The translations under genes and the position numbers were made by a program. Shown piece after piece: positions 14,013 to 21,791 of a stretch of 39,831 nucleotides of DNA. This DNA comes from Actinomadura sp. 7K507. Lineage in GTDB: Bacteria; Actinomycetota; Actinomycetes; Streptosporangiales; Streptosporangiaceae. The stretch's first letter is position 1; the number at the start of each line of letters is the position of its first letter. The stretch is taken from the NCBI RefSeq assembly GCF_004348425.1, contig NZ_SMKK01000071.1:1-39831 (forward strand). The letters are read 5' to 3'. The notes under the pieces are model-generated. The model was not told the origin of the DNA, ran no database searches, and was given only the letters and a program-made list of their open reading frames with translations.

Positions 14013-15173
14013 ATGGACGTGTTCGAACCGGCGAAGCTCGGGCCGCTCACCCTGCGCAACCGCGTGATCAAGGCCGCGACGTTCGAGGGGATGACGCCGG
14101 ACGCGGTGGTGACCGACGACCTGATCGAGTACCACCGGCGGCCCGCGGCCGGGGGAGTGGGCATGACGACCGTCGCGTACTGCGGGGTCGCCCCGGAGGG
14201 ACGCACCGAGCGGGGGCAGATCTGGATGCGGCCCGACGCCGTCCCCGGCCTGCGGCGGCTCACCGACGCCGTCCACGCCGAGGGCGCCGCCGCGTCCGCG
14301 CAGATCGGCCACGCCGGCCCGGTCGCCGACGCCAGCTCCACCCGGCTGCCCGCGATCTCGGCCGGGCGGTTCTTCAACCCGCTGGGCATGCGCTTCACCA
14401 AGGTGGCCACCGCCGGGGACATCGAGCGCGTCACCCGGGCGCACGCCGGGGCCGCCCGCCTCGCGATCGAGTCGGGCTTCGACGCCGTCGAGATCCACTT
14501 CGGGCACAACTACCTGGCCAGCTCGTTCCTCAGCCCCATGCTCAACAGGCGCAAGGACGCCTACGGCGGCCCCATCGAGAACCGCGCGAAGGTCGCGCTC
14601 GGCATCGCCCGCGCCGTCCGCGACGAGGTCGGCGACCGCATCGCGATCACCGCCAAGCTCAACATGCGCGACGGCGTCCGCGGCGGCCTGGAGATCGACG
14701 ACAGCCTCTACGTGGCCCGCAGGCTCCAGGACGAGGGCACGGTCGACGCGCTGAAGCTGACCGCCGGGAGCTCGCTGCTCAACCCGATGTACCTGTTCCG
14801 CGGCGAGATGCCGATCCCGGAGTTCGCCGCCAGCTACAAGCTGCCCATGCGCGTCGGCATCCGCATGTTCGGCAAGAAGTTCCTGCGCGTCTACCCGTAC
14901 CAGGACGCCTACCTGCTCGAACACGCCCGCAAGTTCCGCGCCGAACTGGACCTGCCGCTCATCCTGCTGGGCGGCATCACCAACCGCGAGACCATGGACA
15001 AAGGCATGGAGGAGGGCTTCCAGTTCGTCGCCATGGCCCGTGCCCTGCTCCGTGAGCCGGATCTGGTGAACCGCATCGCCGCCGACCCGTCCACCCCGTC
15101 GCTGTGCATCCACTGCAACCGCTGCGTCCCCACCATCTACAAGGGCACCCACTGCCCCGTCATCCCTGCCTGA
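14013..15173 (+). CDS. old-yellow-enzyme-like FMN oxidoreductase with cysteine tail
   Basis: A 386-residue TIM-barrel flavoenzyme of the NADH:flavin oxidoreductase/2,4-dienoyl-CoA reductase family. It opens with FEPAKLGPLTLRNRVIKAATFEGM, has SAQIGHAG, a GFDAVEIHFGHNYLASSFLSP active-site block, NRAKVALGIARAVR, and LLGGITN near the FMN phosphate site. At the C-terminus Cys365, Cys368, Cys371 and Cys381 resemble the 4Fe-4S motif of dienoyl-CoA reductases, but the FAD/NADPH domain that follows there is absent. The ATG lacks a good Shine-Dalgarno sequence. It follows the steroid operon across a terminator, so a role in reducing an unsaturated steroid or fatty acyl-CoA intermediate is possible but not shown. 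Confidence 0.82.
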   Translation: MDVFEPAKLGPLTLRNRVIKAATFEGMTPDAVVTDDLIEYHRRPAAGGVGMTTVAYCGVAPEGRTERGQIWMRPDAVPGLRRLTDAVHAEGAAASAQIGHAGPVADASSTRLPAISAGRFFNPLGMRFTKVATAGDIERVTRAHAGAARLAIESGFDAVEIHFGHNYLASSFLSPMLNRRKDAYGGPIENRAKVALGIARAVRDEVGDRIAITAKLNMRDGVRGGLEIDDSLYVARRLQDEGTVDALKLTAGSSLLNPMYLFRGEMPIPEFAASYKLPMRVGIRMFGKKFLRVYPYQDAYLLEHARKFRAELDLPLILLGGITNRETMDKGMEEGFQFVAMARALLREPDLVNRIAADPSTPSLCIHCNRCVPTIYKGTHCPVIPA

Positions 15174-15183
15174 CCGTCATCGA

Positions 15184-15206
15184 CCGCCGCGTCCGCTACG
15201 CGGCGG
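15184..15206. terminator. bidirectional terminator between reductase and glpD
   Basis: Perfect 9-bp stem CCGCCGCGT/ACGCGGCGG with a 5-base loop. The TAG stop codon of glpD lies at the loop edge, so the hairpin overlaps the gene's last codons. It sits between two convergent genes and can serve both. Confidence 0.7.
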
Positions 15207-16860
15207 TGACGGGTGCCGCCGGGACGCCGGGGCCGCCGCCGCGCTCGGCGGTGATCCGCCGGACGTAGCGCTCGATCTCGTCGGCCGTCTCCTCGCCGCC
15301 CCAGCCGAGCCGGGGGGCCAGAAGCCGGGCGACGTGTGAGGCCGCGGCGACGCCGCCGTCCCATTCCTCGATCGAGATCCGGAGGCGGCGGGCCAGGACG
15401 TCCTCCAGATGCAGGGCGCCTTCGTGCGTCACCGCGTAGACGGCCTCGGCGGACAGGTAGTCCTCGGCGCCGGGGATGGGGGCGCCGAGCACCGGGTCGT
15501 CCGCGACCAAGGCGAGGACCTCGCCGGCGCACGAACCGTACCGGCGCAGCAGGTGCTCGACCCGCGCGACGTGCAGGCCGGACCCGGCGGCGAGGCGGCG
15601 CCGCTCGTTCCACAGCACCTCGAAGCCGACCGCCCCGATGAGCGGCAGCCGCCCGGTGACCGACTCGGGGACGGCGTCGTCCAGGCTCTCGGCGACCACG
15701 TCCACCGCGTCCCGCGCCATCACCCGGTAGGTGGTGAACTTGCCGCCGGTGACCACGATCATGCCCGGAACCGGTTCGGCGACCGCGTGCTCGCGCGACA
15801 GGCGGGCGGTGTCGTCCGGCTCGCCCGACAGCAGCGGGCGCAGCCCCGCGTAGACGCCCTCGATGTCGTCGTGCGTCAGCGGGGTCCGCAGCACGGCGTT
15901 GACCTGGTCGAGGAGGTAGCCGATGTCGGTGTGCTCGGCGATCGGGTCCTCGGGGCCGTCCTCGTGCGGTGTGTCGGTGGTGCCCACGAGCCAGTGCCGT
16001 CCCCACGGGATGATGAACAGCACGCTTCTGGGCGTCCGCGTGATCAGGCCGGCGTCCATCTGGATCCGGTCGCGCGGCACCACGAGGTGGACGCCTTTGG
16101 ACGCCCGTACGCCGAACGTGGCCCGCGCCCCGGTCATCGCCTGCGCGCCGTCCGTCCACACCCCGGTGGCGCACACCACCCGCCGGGCCCGGACGGCGAC
16201 CTCGCGCCCGCCCTCCAGATCGAGGACGCGGGCGCCGGTCACCCGCTCGCCCTCACGGAGGAAACCGGTCATCTCGGCACGGGTGGCGACCTTCGCGCCG
16301 TACTGCGCGGCGGTCCGGGCGACCATCATCGTGTAGCGGGCGTCGTCGACCTGCGCGTCGTAGTACTGGATCGCGCCGACCAGCGCGTCCGACCGCAGGG
16401 CCGGAGCCTCCCGCAGGGCGCCGCGCCGCGTGAGCTGCCGGTGCCGGGGCAGCGCGCGGGCGCCGCCCATCGTGTCGTAGAGGGTGACGCCCGCGCTCAC
16501 GTACGCCCGCTCCCACACCCGGCCGCGCAGCGGGTAGAGGAACGGGACGGGACGCACCAGATGCGGGGCGAGCCGGTGCAGGAGCAGGCCGCGCTCCCGC
16601 AGGGCCTCCCGGACGAGCCCGAAGTCGCGCTGTTCGAGATAGCGCAGCCCGCCGTGGATCAGCTTGCTGGATCGGCTGGACGTCCCGGCCGCCCAGTCCC
16701 GGGCCTCCACCAGCGCGACGGACAGGCCCCGTGAGATCGCGTCGAGGGCCGTGCCGGCGCCGACGATCCCGCCGCCGACGACCAGGACGTCGAACTCCGT
16801 CTCGGCGAGGCCGCGCATGGTGTCCTCGCGGTACTGCGGTCCGAGGGCTACGGATGTCAC
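15196..16860 (-). CDS. glpD: glycerol-3-phosphate dehydrogenase (aerobic, FAD)
   Basis: A 554-residue flavoprotein that oxidises sn-glycerol-3-phosphate to dihydroxyacetone phosphate at the membrane, passing electrons to quinone. It has the N-terminal FAD fold VLVVGGGIVGAGTALDAISRGLSVALVEARD, the family signature GTSSRSSKLIHGGLRYLE, and TGGKFTTYR in the C-terminal half. The GTG at 16860 is chosen because the preceding residues (LGPQYREDTMRGLAE) align with the usual actinomycete N-terminus and GGGAG lies six bases upstream; an ATG at 16818 with its own GAGG is the alternative. It is divergent from the iclR-glpK pair, and its leader carries a long hairpin and a glpK relic. Confidence 0.93.
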   Translation of the reverse strand: MTSVALGPQYREDTMRGLAETEFDVLVVGGGIVGAGTALDAISRGLSVALVEARDWAAGTSSRSSKLIHGGLRYLEQRDFGLVREALRERGLLLHRLAPHLVRPVPFLYPLRGRVWERAYVSAGVTLYDTMGGARALPRHRQLTRRGALREAPALRSDALVGAIQYYDAQVDDARYTMMVARTAAQYGAKVATRAEMTGFLREGERVTGARVLDLEGGREVAVRARRVVCATGVWTDGAQAMTGARATFGVRASKGVHLVVPRDRIQMDAGLITRTPRSVLFIIPWGRHWLVGTTDTPHEDGPEDPIAEHTDIGYLLDQVNAVLRTPLTHDDIEGVYAGLRPLLSGEPDDTARLSREHAVAEPVPGMIVVTGGKFTTYRVMARDAVDVVAESLDDAVPESVTGRLPLIGAVGFEVLWNERRRLAAGSGLHVARVEHLLRRYGSCAGEVLALVADDPVLGAPIPGAEDYLSAEAVYAVTHEGALHLEDVLARRLRISIEEWDGGVAAASHVARLLAPRLGWGGEETADEIERYVRRITAERGGGPGVPAAPVTAA

Positions 16861-16907
16861 TTCATGCTCCCGAGGAGAGATCGGTCAAAGTGTCCTGCCG
16901 CCGGGTT

Positions 16908-16953
16908 GCGGCGAGCCGTCGTCCTGGAGGCCGGGAGGACGACGGCTCGCCGC
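16908..16953 (-). promoter_or_regulatory. 18-bp perfect hairpin in the glpD leader
   Basis: The arms at 16908-16925 and 16936-16953 are exact reverse complements, with a 10-base loop. Read toward glpD it lies about 50 bases before the start codon and directly after the glpK relic. It could be the terminator that once followed the relic gene, or an attenuator for glpD. No T-run follows on the minus strand. Confidence 0.6.
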
Positions 16954-16968
16954 GATTCGGCCAACGGG

Positions 16969-17061
16969 CCAGAAGCCGACGGCCGCGCCGGCGGCGTAGG
17001 CGGCGCACAGCGCGGTGGTCTCGGCGACGACGTCGCCGGACCGGGACACCACGGCGAACGC
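16969..17061 (-). pseudogene. relic of a second glycerol kinase C-terminus
   Basis: On the minus strand, 16969-17031 encodes VVAETTALCAAYAAGAAVGF followed by Trp. This is the highly conserved C-terminal glycerol kinase motif (PVVAETTALGAAYAAGLAVGFW); the intact glpK nearby has VVETVSLGAAYAAGLAVGYW at the same place. Upstream, to about 17061, the similarity fades, and downstream the frame runs into the 18-bp hairpin. No catalytic part of a kinase remains. The relic has the same strand as glpD and lies directly in front of it, which suggests that the ancestral order was glpK-glpD on this strand and that this copy was deleted after the kinase was duplicated or moved. Another FGGY-family kinase is the alternative source. 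Confidence 0.7.
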
Positions 17062-17215
17062 GGGGCCCAGCGCATCCAGCACCGTTCGGGATGCGCGCGG
17101 TGCTGGGACGTGGGTCCAAGACTCACTCCTGGCCACTGGTTAGGAACGGTGGGCGCTGGCCCTTCGATGCTGAGCAGGACGCTAAGCCGCCCCTGAACGC
17201 CCCACAACGGGACGG

Positions 17216-17232
17216 TGCCGACAATGTCGAAC
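17216..17232. promoter_or_regulatory. putative IclR operator, distal copy
   Basis: TGCCGACA-A-TGTCGAAC: an imperfect copy of the palindrome at 17330, centred 114 bases from it, in the divergent region between glpD and the iclR gene. Two copies of one palindrome here suggest binding by the adjacent IclR regulator, with this copy placed to act on glpD. Confidence 0.55.
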
Positions 17233-17329
17233 ACTTTCGCCATGGCTTGGTGGCGGTTACCCTCCCCCCTGTGCACCAGATCACAGAATCCGGGCAGTTC
17301 GGGGCGCAGAGGACGGTGATCGCGGCGGC

Positions 17330-17346
17330 TGCCGACATTGTCGGCA
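17330..17346. promoter_or_regulatory. putative IclR operator, proximal copy
   Basis: Perfect palindrome TGCCGACA-T-TGTCGGCA, 28 bases upstream of the iclR start codon. Its position fits autoregulation and control of the downstream glpK. Confidence 0.65.
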
Positions 17347-17374
17347 CCCTGCCGCGCGAACTAGCATCGGATCC

Positions 17375-18142
17375 ATGCCCGGACCTGTGCAGTCGATCGA
17401 GCGGGCCGCCGCGATCCTGCGCCTGCTCGCCGCGAGTTCGGGCCGGCTGGGCGTCGGCGAGGTCGCCTCGTCCCTTGGGCTCGCCCGGGGCACCGCGCAC
17501 GGCATCCTGCGCACCCTCGAGCGCGTCGGGTTCGTCGAGCAGGACGGCGGCACCGGCAAGTACCAGCTCGGCGCCGCGCTGCTGCATCTGGGCACCAGCT
17601 ACCTGGACGTCAACGAGCTGCGGTCCCGCGCCATCAACTGGGCCGACGCGCTCGCCTCCCGCAGCGGCGAGGCCGTCCGCATCGGGACGCTGCTGGACGG
17701 CCAGGTCCTGGTCGTCCACCACGTGTTCCGCCCGGACGACACGCTCCAGGCCATGGACGTCGGCTCGCTGCTGCCGCTGCACGCCACGGCGCTCGGCAAG
17801 GCGCTCATCGCCCACGACGCCAATGCCGCGGCGTCCATCCGCGACACCGTCCTGGAGTCGTACTGCCGGCGCACCATCACCGATCCGAAGGAACTCGCGC
17901 GGGCGGCCACCCGGGTCCGGGAGAACGGCTGGGCCGCCGAGACCGAGGAGCTGTCCATCGGCGAGGCGGGCGTCGCCGCGCCGATCCGGGGGCAGGGCGG
18001 CCTGGTCGTCGGCGCCATCGGGATCTCCGGCGCCGTCGAGCGGATCTGCGACACCCGCCGCGTCCCCCAGCCGAGGCTCGTGGCGTTCGTGCGCGACGCG
18101 GCCCGCGCGGTCTCCCGGGACCTCGGCGGCTCGCGCTGGTGA
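17375..18142 (+). CDS. IclR-family glycerol regulator (GylR-like)
   Basis: A 255-residue IclR-family regulator. The N-terminal winged HTH (about 5-60) contains SIERAAAILRLLA, VGEVASSLGLARGTAHGILRTLERVGFVEQ; the IclR ligand domain from about 75 has the LLPLHATALGKALIA block and ELSIGEAGVAAPIRGQGGLVVGAIGISG. In Streptomyces the homologue GylR represses the glycerol operon and responds to glycerol or glycerol-3-phosphate. Here it lies 66 bases upstream of glpK on the same strand and divergent from glpD, and two copies of a TGCCGACA-N-TGTCGGCA palindrome lie upstream. No glpF permease gene is seen between the regulator and the kinase, the usual place for it. Confidence 0.88.
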   Translation: MPGPVQSIERAAAILRLLAASSGRLGVGEVASSLGLARGTAHGILRTLERVGFVEQDGGTGKYQLGAALLHLGTSYLDVNELRSRAINWADALASRSGEAVRIGTLLDGQVLVVHHVFRPDDTLQAMDVGSLLPLHATALGKALIAHDANAAASIRDTVLESYCRRTITDPKELARAATRVRENGWAAETEELSIGEAGVAAPIRGQGGLVVGAIGISGAVERICDTRRVPQPRLVAFVRDAARAVSRDLGGSRW

Positions 18143-18208
18143 CCCCCGGCCGGCGGCGCGTGCGGCACCGGTCCGGGCGGCCGCGCGTCCAGGGGGAGAG
18201 GGCCGGCC

Positions 18209-19735
18209 GTGACAGAGCGTTTCGTGATGTCGGTCGACCAGGGCACCACGTCGACCCGGTGCATCCTGTTCGACCACGGCGGCCGCCTGGTTTCGGTCGC
18301 CCAGCGTGAGCACCGCCAGCATTTCCCGAAACCCGGCTGGGTCGAGCACGACCCCATGGAGATCTGGCGCAACCTTGAGCGCATCGCGCCCGAGGCGGTG
18401 GCGCAGGCCGGGGCGTCCACGGACCAGATCGCGGCCGTGGGGATCGCGAACCAGCGCGAGACGACCGTCCTGTGGGACCGGCTGACCGGCGTCCCCATCG
18501 GCCGCGCCATCGTCTGGCAGGACATGCGGACCGGCGCGCTCGTGGACGAGCTGTCCCGCGCGCCCGGCGCCGCGGCCGTCACCCAGCGCAGCGGCCTGCC
18601 GCTGGCCACCTACTTCTCCGCGCCGCGGATCCGCTGGATGCTCGACCACACGCCCGGCCTGCGCGAGCGCGCCGAACGCGGCGAGGTGCTGTTCGGCACG
18701 ATGGAGAGCTGGCTGATCTGGAACCTCAGCGGCGGCGTGGACGGCGGCGTCCACGTCACGGACGTGACCAACGCCAGCCGCACGCTGCTGATGGACCTGC
18801 ACACGCTGAGCTGGGACGACGGGCTGCTCGACTTCTTCGGCGTCCCGAAGGCGATGCTGCCGGAGATCAGGTCGTCCACCGAGACCTACGGGACGGCCCG
18901 CCGCGTGTTCCCCGGCGTCACCGTCGGCGCGGCCCTCGGCGACCAGCAGGCCGCCCTGTTCGGGCAGACGTGCTTCGCCCCGGGCGAGACCAAGTGCACC
19001 TACGGGACGGGCGCGTTCCTGCTGATGAACACCGGCACCACGCCGGTCAGGTCGGACAACGGGCTGCTCACCACGGTCGGCTACAAGATCGGCGACGACC
19101 CCGCCGTGTACGCGCTCGAAGGGTCGATCGCGATCACGGGCGCGCTCGTGCAGTGGTTCCGGGACGGGCTCGGCCTGATCACCACCGCGCCGGAGATCGA
19201 GACACTGGCCCGCTCGGTCGACGACAACGGCGGCTGCTACATCGTCCCGGCGTTCTCCGGGCTGTTCGCGCCGCACTGGCGCAGCGAGGCCCGCGGCATC
19301 ATCGTCGGCCTGACCTCCTACATCACCAAGGGGCACCTGGCGCGGGCCGTGCTGGAGGCGACCGGCTGGCAGACCCGCGAGGTCGTGGACGCGATGAACG
19401 CCGACTCCGGGCTGTCCCTGCGGGAGCTGAAGGCCGACGGCGGCATGACGTCCGACAACCTCGTCATGCAGATGGTCGCCGACGTGCTGAACGTGCCCGT
19501 GGCGCGGCCGATGGTGGTGGAGACGGTGTCGCTCGGCGCCGCCTACGCCGCCGGGCTCGCCGTCGGCTACTGGGCGGGGCTCGAAGGGCTGCGGCGCAAC
19601 TGGCACCGGGCGGCCCGGTGGGTCCCGGCGATGGAGCCCGGCCGGCGCGCCGCGGAGTACGACAACTGGAAGCGCGCCGTGGAGCGCACCTTCGACTGGA
19701 TCCGCGCCGGCGAGGACCCCGCCGCCCGGCCGTGA
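18209..19735 (+). CDS. glpK: glycerol kinase
   Basis: A 508-residue FGGY-family kinase that phosphorylates glycerol to sn-glycerol-3-phosphate in the cytoplasm. It begins with the phosphate-loop motif SVDQGTTSTRC (Asp10), and shows GWVEHDPMEIW, ANQRETTVLWDR, VWQDMRT, KCTYGTGAFLLMNTG, GGCYIVPAFSGLFAPHWRSEARG and the C-terminal VVETVSLGAAYAAGLAVGYW. Length and motifs are complete. The GTG start has GGGGGAGAGG upstream. It is co-directional with the iclR regulator and convergent with an acyl-CoA dehydrogenase gene. This is the functional copy; a fragment of another copy lies at 16969-17061. Confidence 0.95.
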   Translation: MTERFVMSVDQGTTSTRCILFDHGGRLVSVAQREHRQHFPKPGWVEHDPMEIWRNLERIAPEAVAQAGASTDQIAAVGIANQRETTVLWDRLTGVPIGRAIVWQDMRTGALVDELSRAPGAAAVTQRSGLPLATYFSAPRIRWMLDHTPGLRERAERGEVLFGTMESWLIWNLSGGVDGGVHVTDVTNASRTLLMDLHTLSWDDGLLDFFGVPKAMLPEIRSSTETYGTARRVFPGVTVGAALGDQQAALFGQTCFAPGETKCTYGTGAFLLMNTGTTPVRSDNGLLTTVGYKIGDDPAVYALEGSIAITGALVQWFRDGLGLITTAPEIETLARSVDDNGGCYIVPAFSGLFAPHWRSEARGIIVGLTSYITKGHLARAVLEATGWQTREVVDAMNADSGLSLRELKADGGMTSDNLVMQMVADVLNVPVARPMVVETVSLGAAYAAGLAVGYWAGLEGLRRNWHRAARWVPAMEPGRRAAEYDNWKRAVERTFDWIRAGEDPAARP

Positions 19736-19753
19736 GCGGGATCGCCGTGGCCC

Positions 19754-20905
19754 CTAGATCCGGTTCCGCTCCACGAGCTGCTTGACGATCACGTTGCGCT
19801 GGATCTCGTTCGTCCCCTCACCGACGATCATGAGCGGGGCGTCGCGGAAGTAGCGCTCGATGTCGAACTCGGTGGAGTAGCCCGCCGCGCCGTGGATGCG
19901 GACCGCGTTCAGCGCGATCTGCATGGCCGCCTCGGACGCGTAGAGCTTGGCCATCCCCGCCTCCATGTCGCAGCGCTCGCCGGAGTCGAGGCGTGCGGCG
20001 GCGTCGAGCGTGAGCAGCCGCGCGGCGCGCAGCTGCGTCGCCATGTCGGCGAGGTAGTTGCCGATCGACTGGTGCTGCCAGATCGGCTTTCCGAACGCCT
20101 CGCGCTCCTGGGCGTAGCGGAGGGAGTCCTCCAGAGCGGCGCGTCCCACGCCCAGCGCCCGCGCGGCCACCTGGATGCGGCCCACCTCCAGGCCCTTCAT
20201 CATCTGGGCGAAGCCGCGCCCTTCCTCGCCGCCGAGGACCGCGTCGAGCGGCGCCTCGTAGCCGTCGAACGACAGCTCGCAGCTCTCGACGCCCTTGTAG
20301 CCGAGTTTGGGCAGGTCGCGGGAGACCGCCATTCCCGGGCCCGGCTCGGCCAGCAGGATGCTGATGCCCCGATGGCGGGGGGAGGCGTCCGGGTCGGTCT
20401 TGCACATCAGCGCGATCAGGCCCGACGTGCGCGCGTTGGTGATCCACATCTTGGCGCCGTCGACGACGTACCGGTCGCCGTCCCGCCGCGCGGTCGTGCC
20501 CATCGCCTGCAGGTCGGATCCACCGGACGGCTCGGTGAGCGCCATCGTGGCGCGCAGCTCCCCGGTCGCCATCCGGGGCAGGTAGCGGTCCTTCTGCTCC
20601 TCGGTGCCGAACACGGCGAGCAGGTGCGACACGACCGTGTGGCCGCCGAACGCCCCGGCGAGGGTCATCCATCCGCGCGCCAGTTCCTCGGTGACCAGCG
20701 CGTAGCAGGCCTTGGACACGCTGACGTCGCCGTAAGGCTCGGGCACAGCGAGCCCGTACACGCCGAGTTCCTTCATGCGGTCGATGAGGTGGACGGGATA
20801 GGTCCCCGCGTGCTCCAGGTCCCGCGCGACCGGGCGGACCTCCTTGTCGACGAAGTCCGCGACGACCTCGACGATGGCGCGCTCCTCGTCGCTGAGCGTG
20901 AACAC
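19754..20905 (-). CDS. acyl-CoA dehydrogenase (paralogue 1 beside the GntR gene)
   Basis: A 383-residue FAD-dependent acyl-CoA dehydrogenase of standard length. Blocks seen are MALTEPSGGSDLQAMGT, TNARTSGLIALMCKT, LPKLGYKGVESCELSFDGYE, QEREAFGKPIWQHQSIG and a C-terminal MIVGEGTNEIQRNVI in which the catalytic Glu is present. It starts at GTG with GGAGG-type sequence upstream. It is divergent from the GntR/FCD regulator and is clearly paralogous to the dehydrogenase on the other side of that regulator. The substrate is not readable; short branched-chain acyl-CoA or dicarboxylic acyl-CoA are possibilities for this pattern. Confidence 0.9.
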   Translation of the reverse strand: MFTLSDEERAIVEVVADFVDKEVRPVARDLEHAGTYPVHLIDRMKELGVYGLAVPEPYGDVSVSKACYALVTEELARGWMTLAGAFGGHTVVSHLLAVFGTEEQKDRYLPRMATGELRATMALTEPSGGSDLQAMGTTARRDGDRYVVDGAKMWITNARTSGLIALMCKTDPDASPRHRGISILLAEPGPGMAVSRDLPKLGYKGVESCELSFDGYEAPLDAVLGGEEGRGFAQMMKGLEVGRIQVAARALGVGRAALEDSLRYAQEREAFGKPIWQHQSIGNYLADMATQLRAARLLTLDAAARLDSGERCDMEAGMAKLYASEAAMQIALNAVRIHGAAGYSTEFDIERYFRDAPLMIVGEGTNEIQRNVIVKQLVERNRI

Positions 20906-20948
20906 TGCTGCCGGTCTCCTCCCGCATTGGGCCCACCCGAAGGCTATT

Positions 20949-20960
20949 TCATATATTTGA
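20949..20960. promoter_or_regulatory. AT-rich imperfect palindrome, possible GntR operator or promoter
   Basis: TCATATATTTGA is an imperfect palindrome in an AT island of a very GC-rich region, between the divergent dehydrogenase and GntR genes. Another AT island beginning TCATATA is at about 21759, just before the second dehydrogenase. Shared TCATATA may mark a common regulator site; each could also simply be a promoter. Confidence 0.35.
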
Positions 20961-21064
20961 TTTGCGAACCCGGGATGTCAACATGATGTGACGGCCGCAC
21001 GCGACGCCGACAATCACACGACCACGCCGACACACCAACGACCACGCGGGCGCACGGGGAGACG

Positions 21065-21754
21065 ATGACAGTGGCACCGGAGCAGGCCCTCGGCAGGCGC
21101 CGACAGCTGAGCGACGAGGTGGCCGCCTACGTGCGCGAGCTCATCATGTCGGGCCAGGTCGGGCACGGGGAGTTCCTCCGCCTCGAACGTATCGCCGGCG
21201 ACCTCGGGATCAGCGTCACCCCCGTCCGGGAGGCGCTGCTGTCGCTGCGCGGCGAGGGGTTCGTCACGCTGGAGCCGCGGCGCGGGTTCATGCCCGCCCC
21301 GCTGACCCGGCAGGACGTCCAGGACCTGTTCGAGGCGCAGGCGTACTTCGCCGGCGAACTGGCCGCCCGCGCGGCCGAGAAGATCACCGAGGCGGAACTG
21401 GAGTCGCTCGGCGAAACGCAGGCGCTGCTGGAGCGGGCGTCCGAGGCAAGGGACTCCGAGGCCATCGAGCGCGCCAACCACCAGTTCCACCGGGCGGTCA
21501 ACCTGTGCGCCGACTCGCCGAAGACGGCCTGGCTGCTGCGTCTGGTGGTGCGGTACGCGCCGCGGCGCTTCTACTCCAGCATCCAGGGCTGGACCCAGGC
21601 GTCGGTCGACGACCACCACCTCGTCCTCGCCGGGCTCCGGGCCGGGGACGCGGGCGCCGCGCGGCAGGCGATGCGCGCCCACATCCGGCACGCGGGCACG
21701 CTGCTGGTCGTGCACCTGGAGGCGCAGGGCTTCTGGGACGGCCGGCCCGGGTGA
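21065..21754 (+). CDS. GntR-family regulator with FCD domain
   Basis: A 229-residue regulator. The N-terminal winged HTH includes LSDEVAAYVRELIMSGQ, LRLERIAGDLGISVTPVREALLSLRGEGFVTLEPRRGF (about 17-75), followed by an all-helical FCD ligand domain (VQDLFEAQAYFAGELAARAAEK..., NHQFHRAVN, and a closing DDHHLVLAGLRAGDAGAARQAMRAHI) whose His and Asp residues normally hold a metal and a carboxylate ligand. It lies between two acyl-CoA dehydrogenase genes, divergent from one and 37 bases before the other, so it probably controls both in response to an acid derived from their substrate. Confidence 0.88.
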   Translation: MTVAPEQALGRRRQLSDEVAAYVRELIMSGQVGHGEFLRLERIAGDLGISVTPVREALLSLRGEGFVTLEPRRGFMPAPLTRQDVQDLFEAQAYFAGELAARAAEKITEAELESLGETQALLERASEARDSEAIERANHQFHRAVNLCADSPKTAWLLRLVVRYAPRRFYSSIQGWTQASVDDHHLVLAGLRAGDAGAARQAMRAHIRHAGTLLVVHLEAQGFWDGRPG

Positions 21755-21791
21755 CGGTCATATAAAAAATCTTCAGAAGGGGTGACGCTAC

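Noticed and set aside
16885..17136. 83-codon minus-strand frame as a real small gene
   Set aside because: Only a 21-codon core resembles anything (glycerol kinase); the rest is hairpin arms and unrelated sequence, so I call a relic.
17123..19606. 827-codon minus-strand frame opposite iclR and glpK
   Set aside because: Antisense shadow spanning two real genes and an intergenic region.
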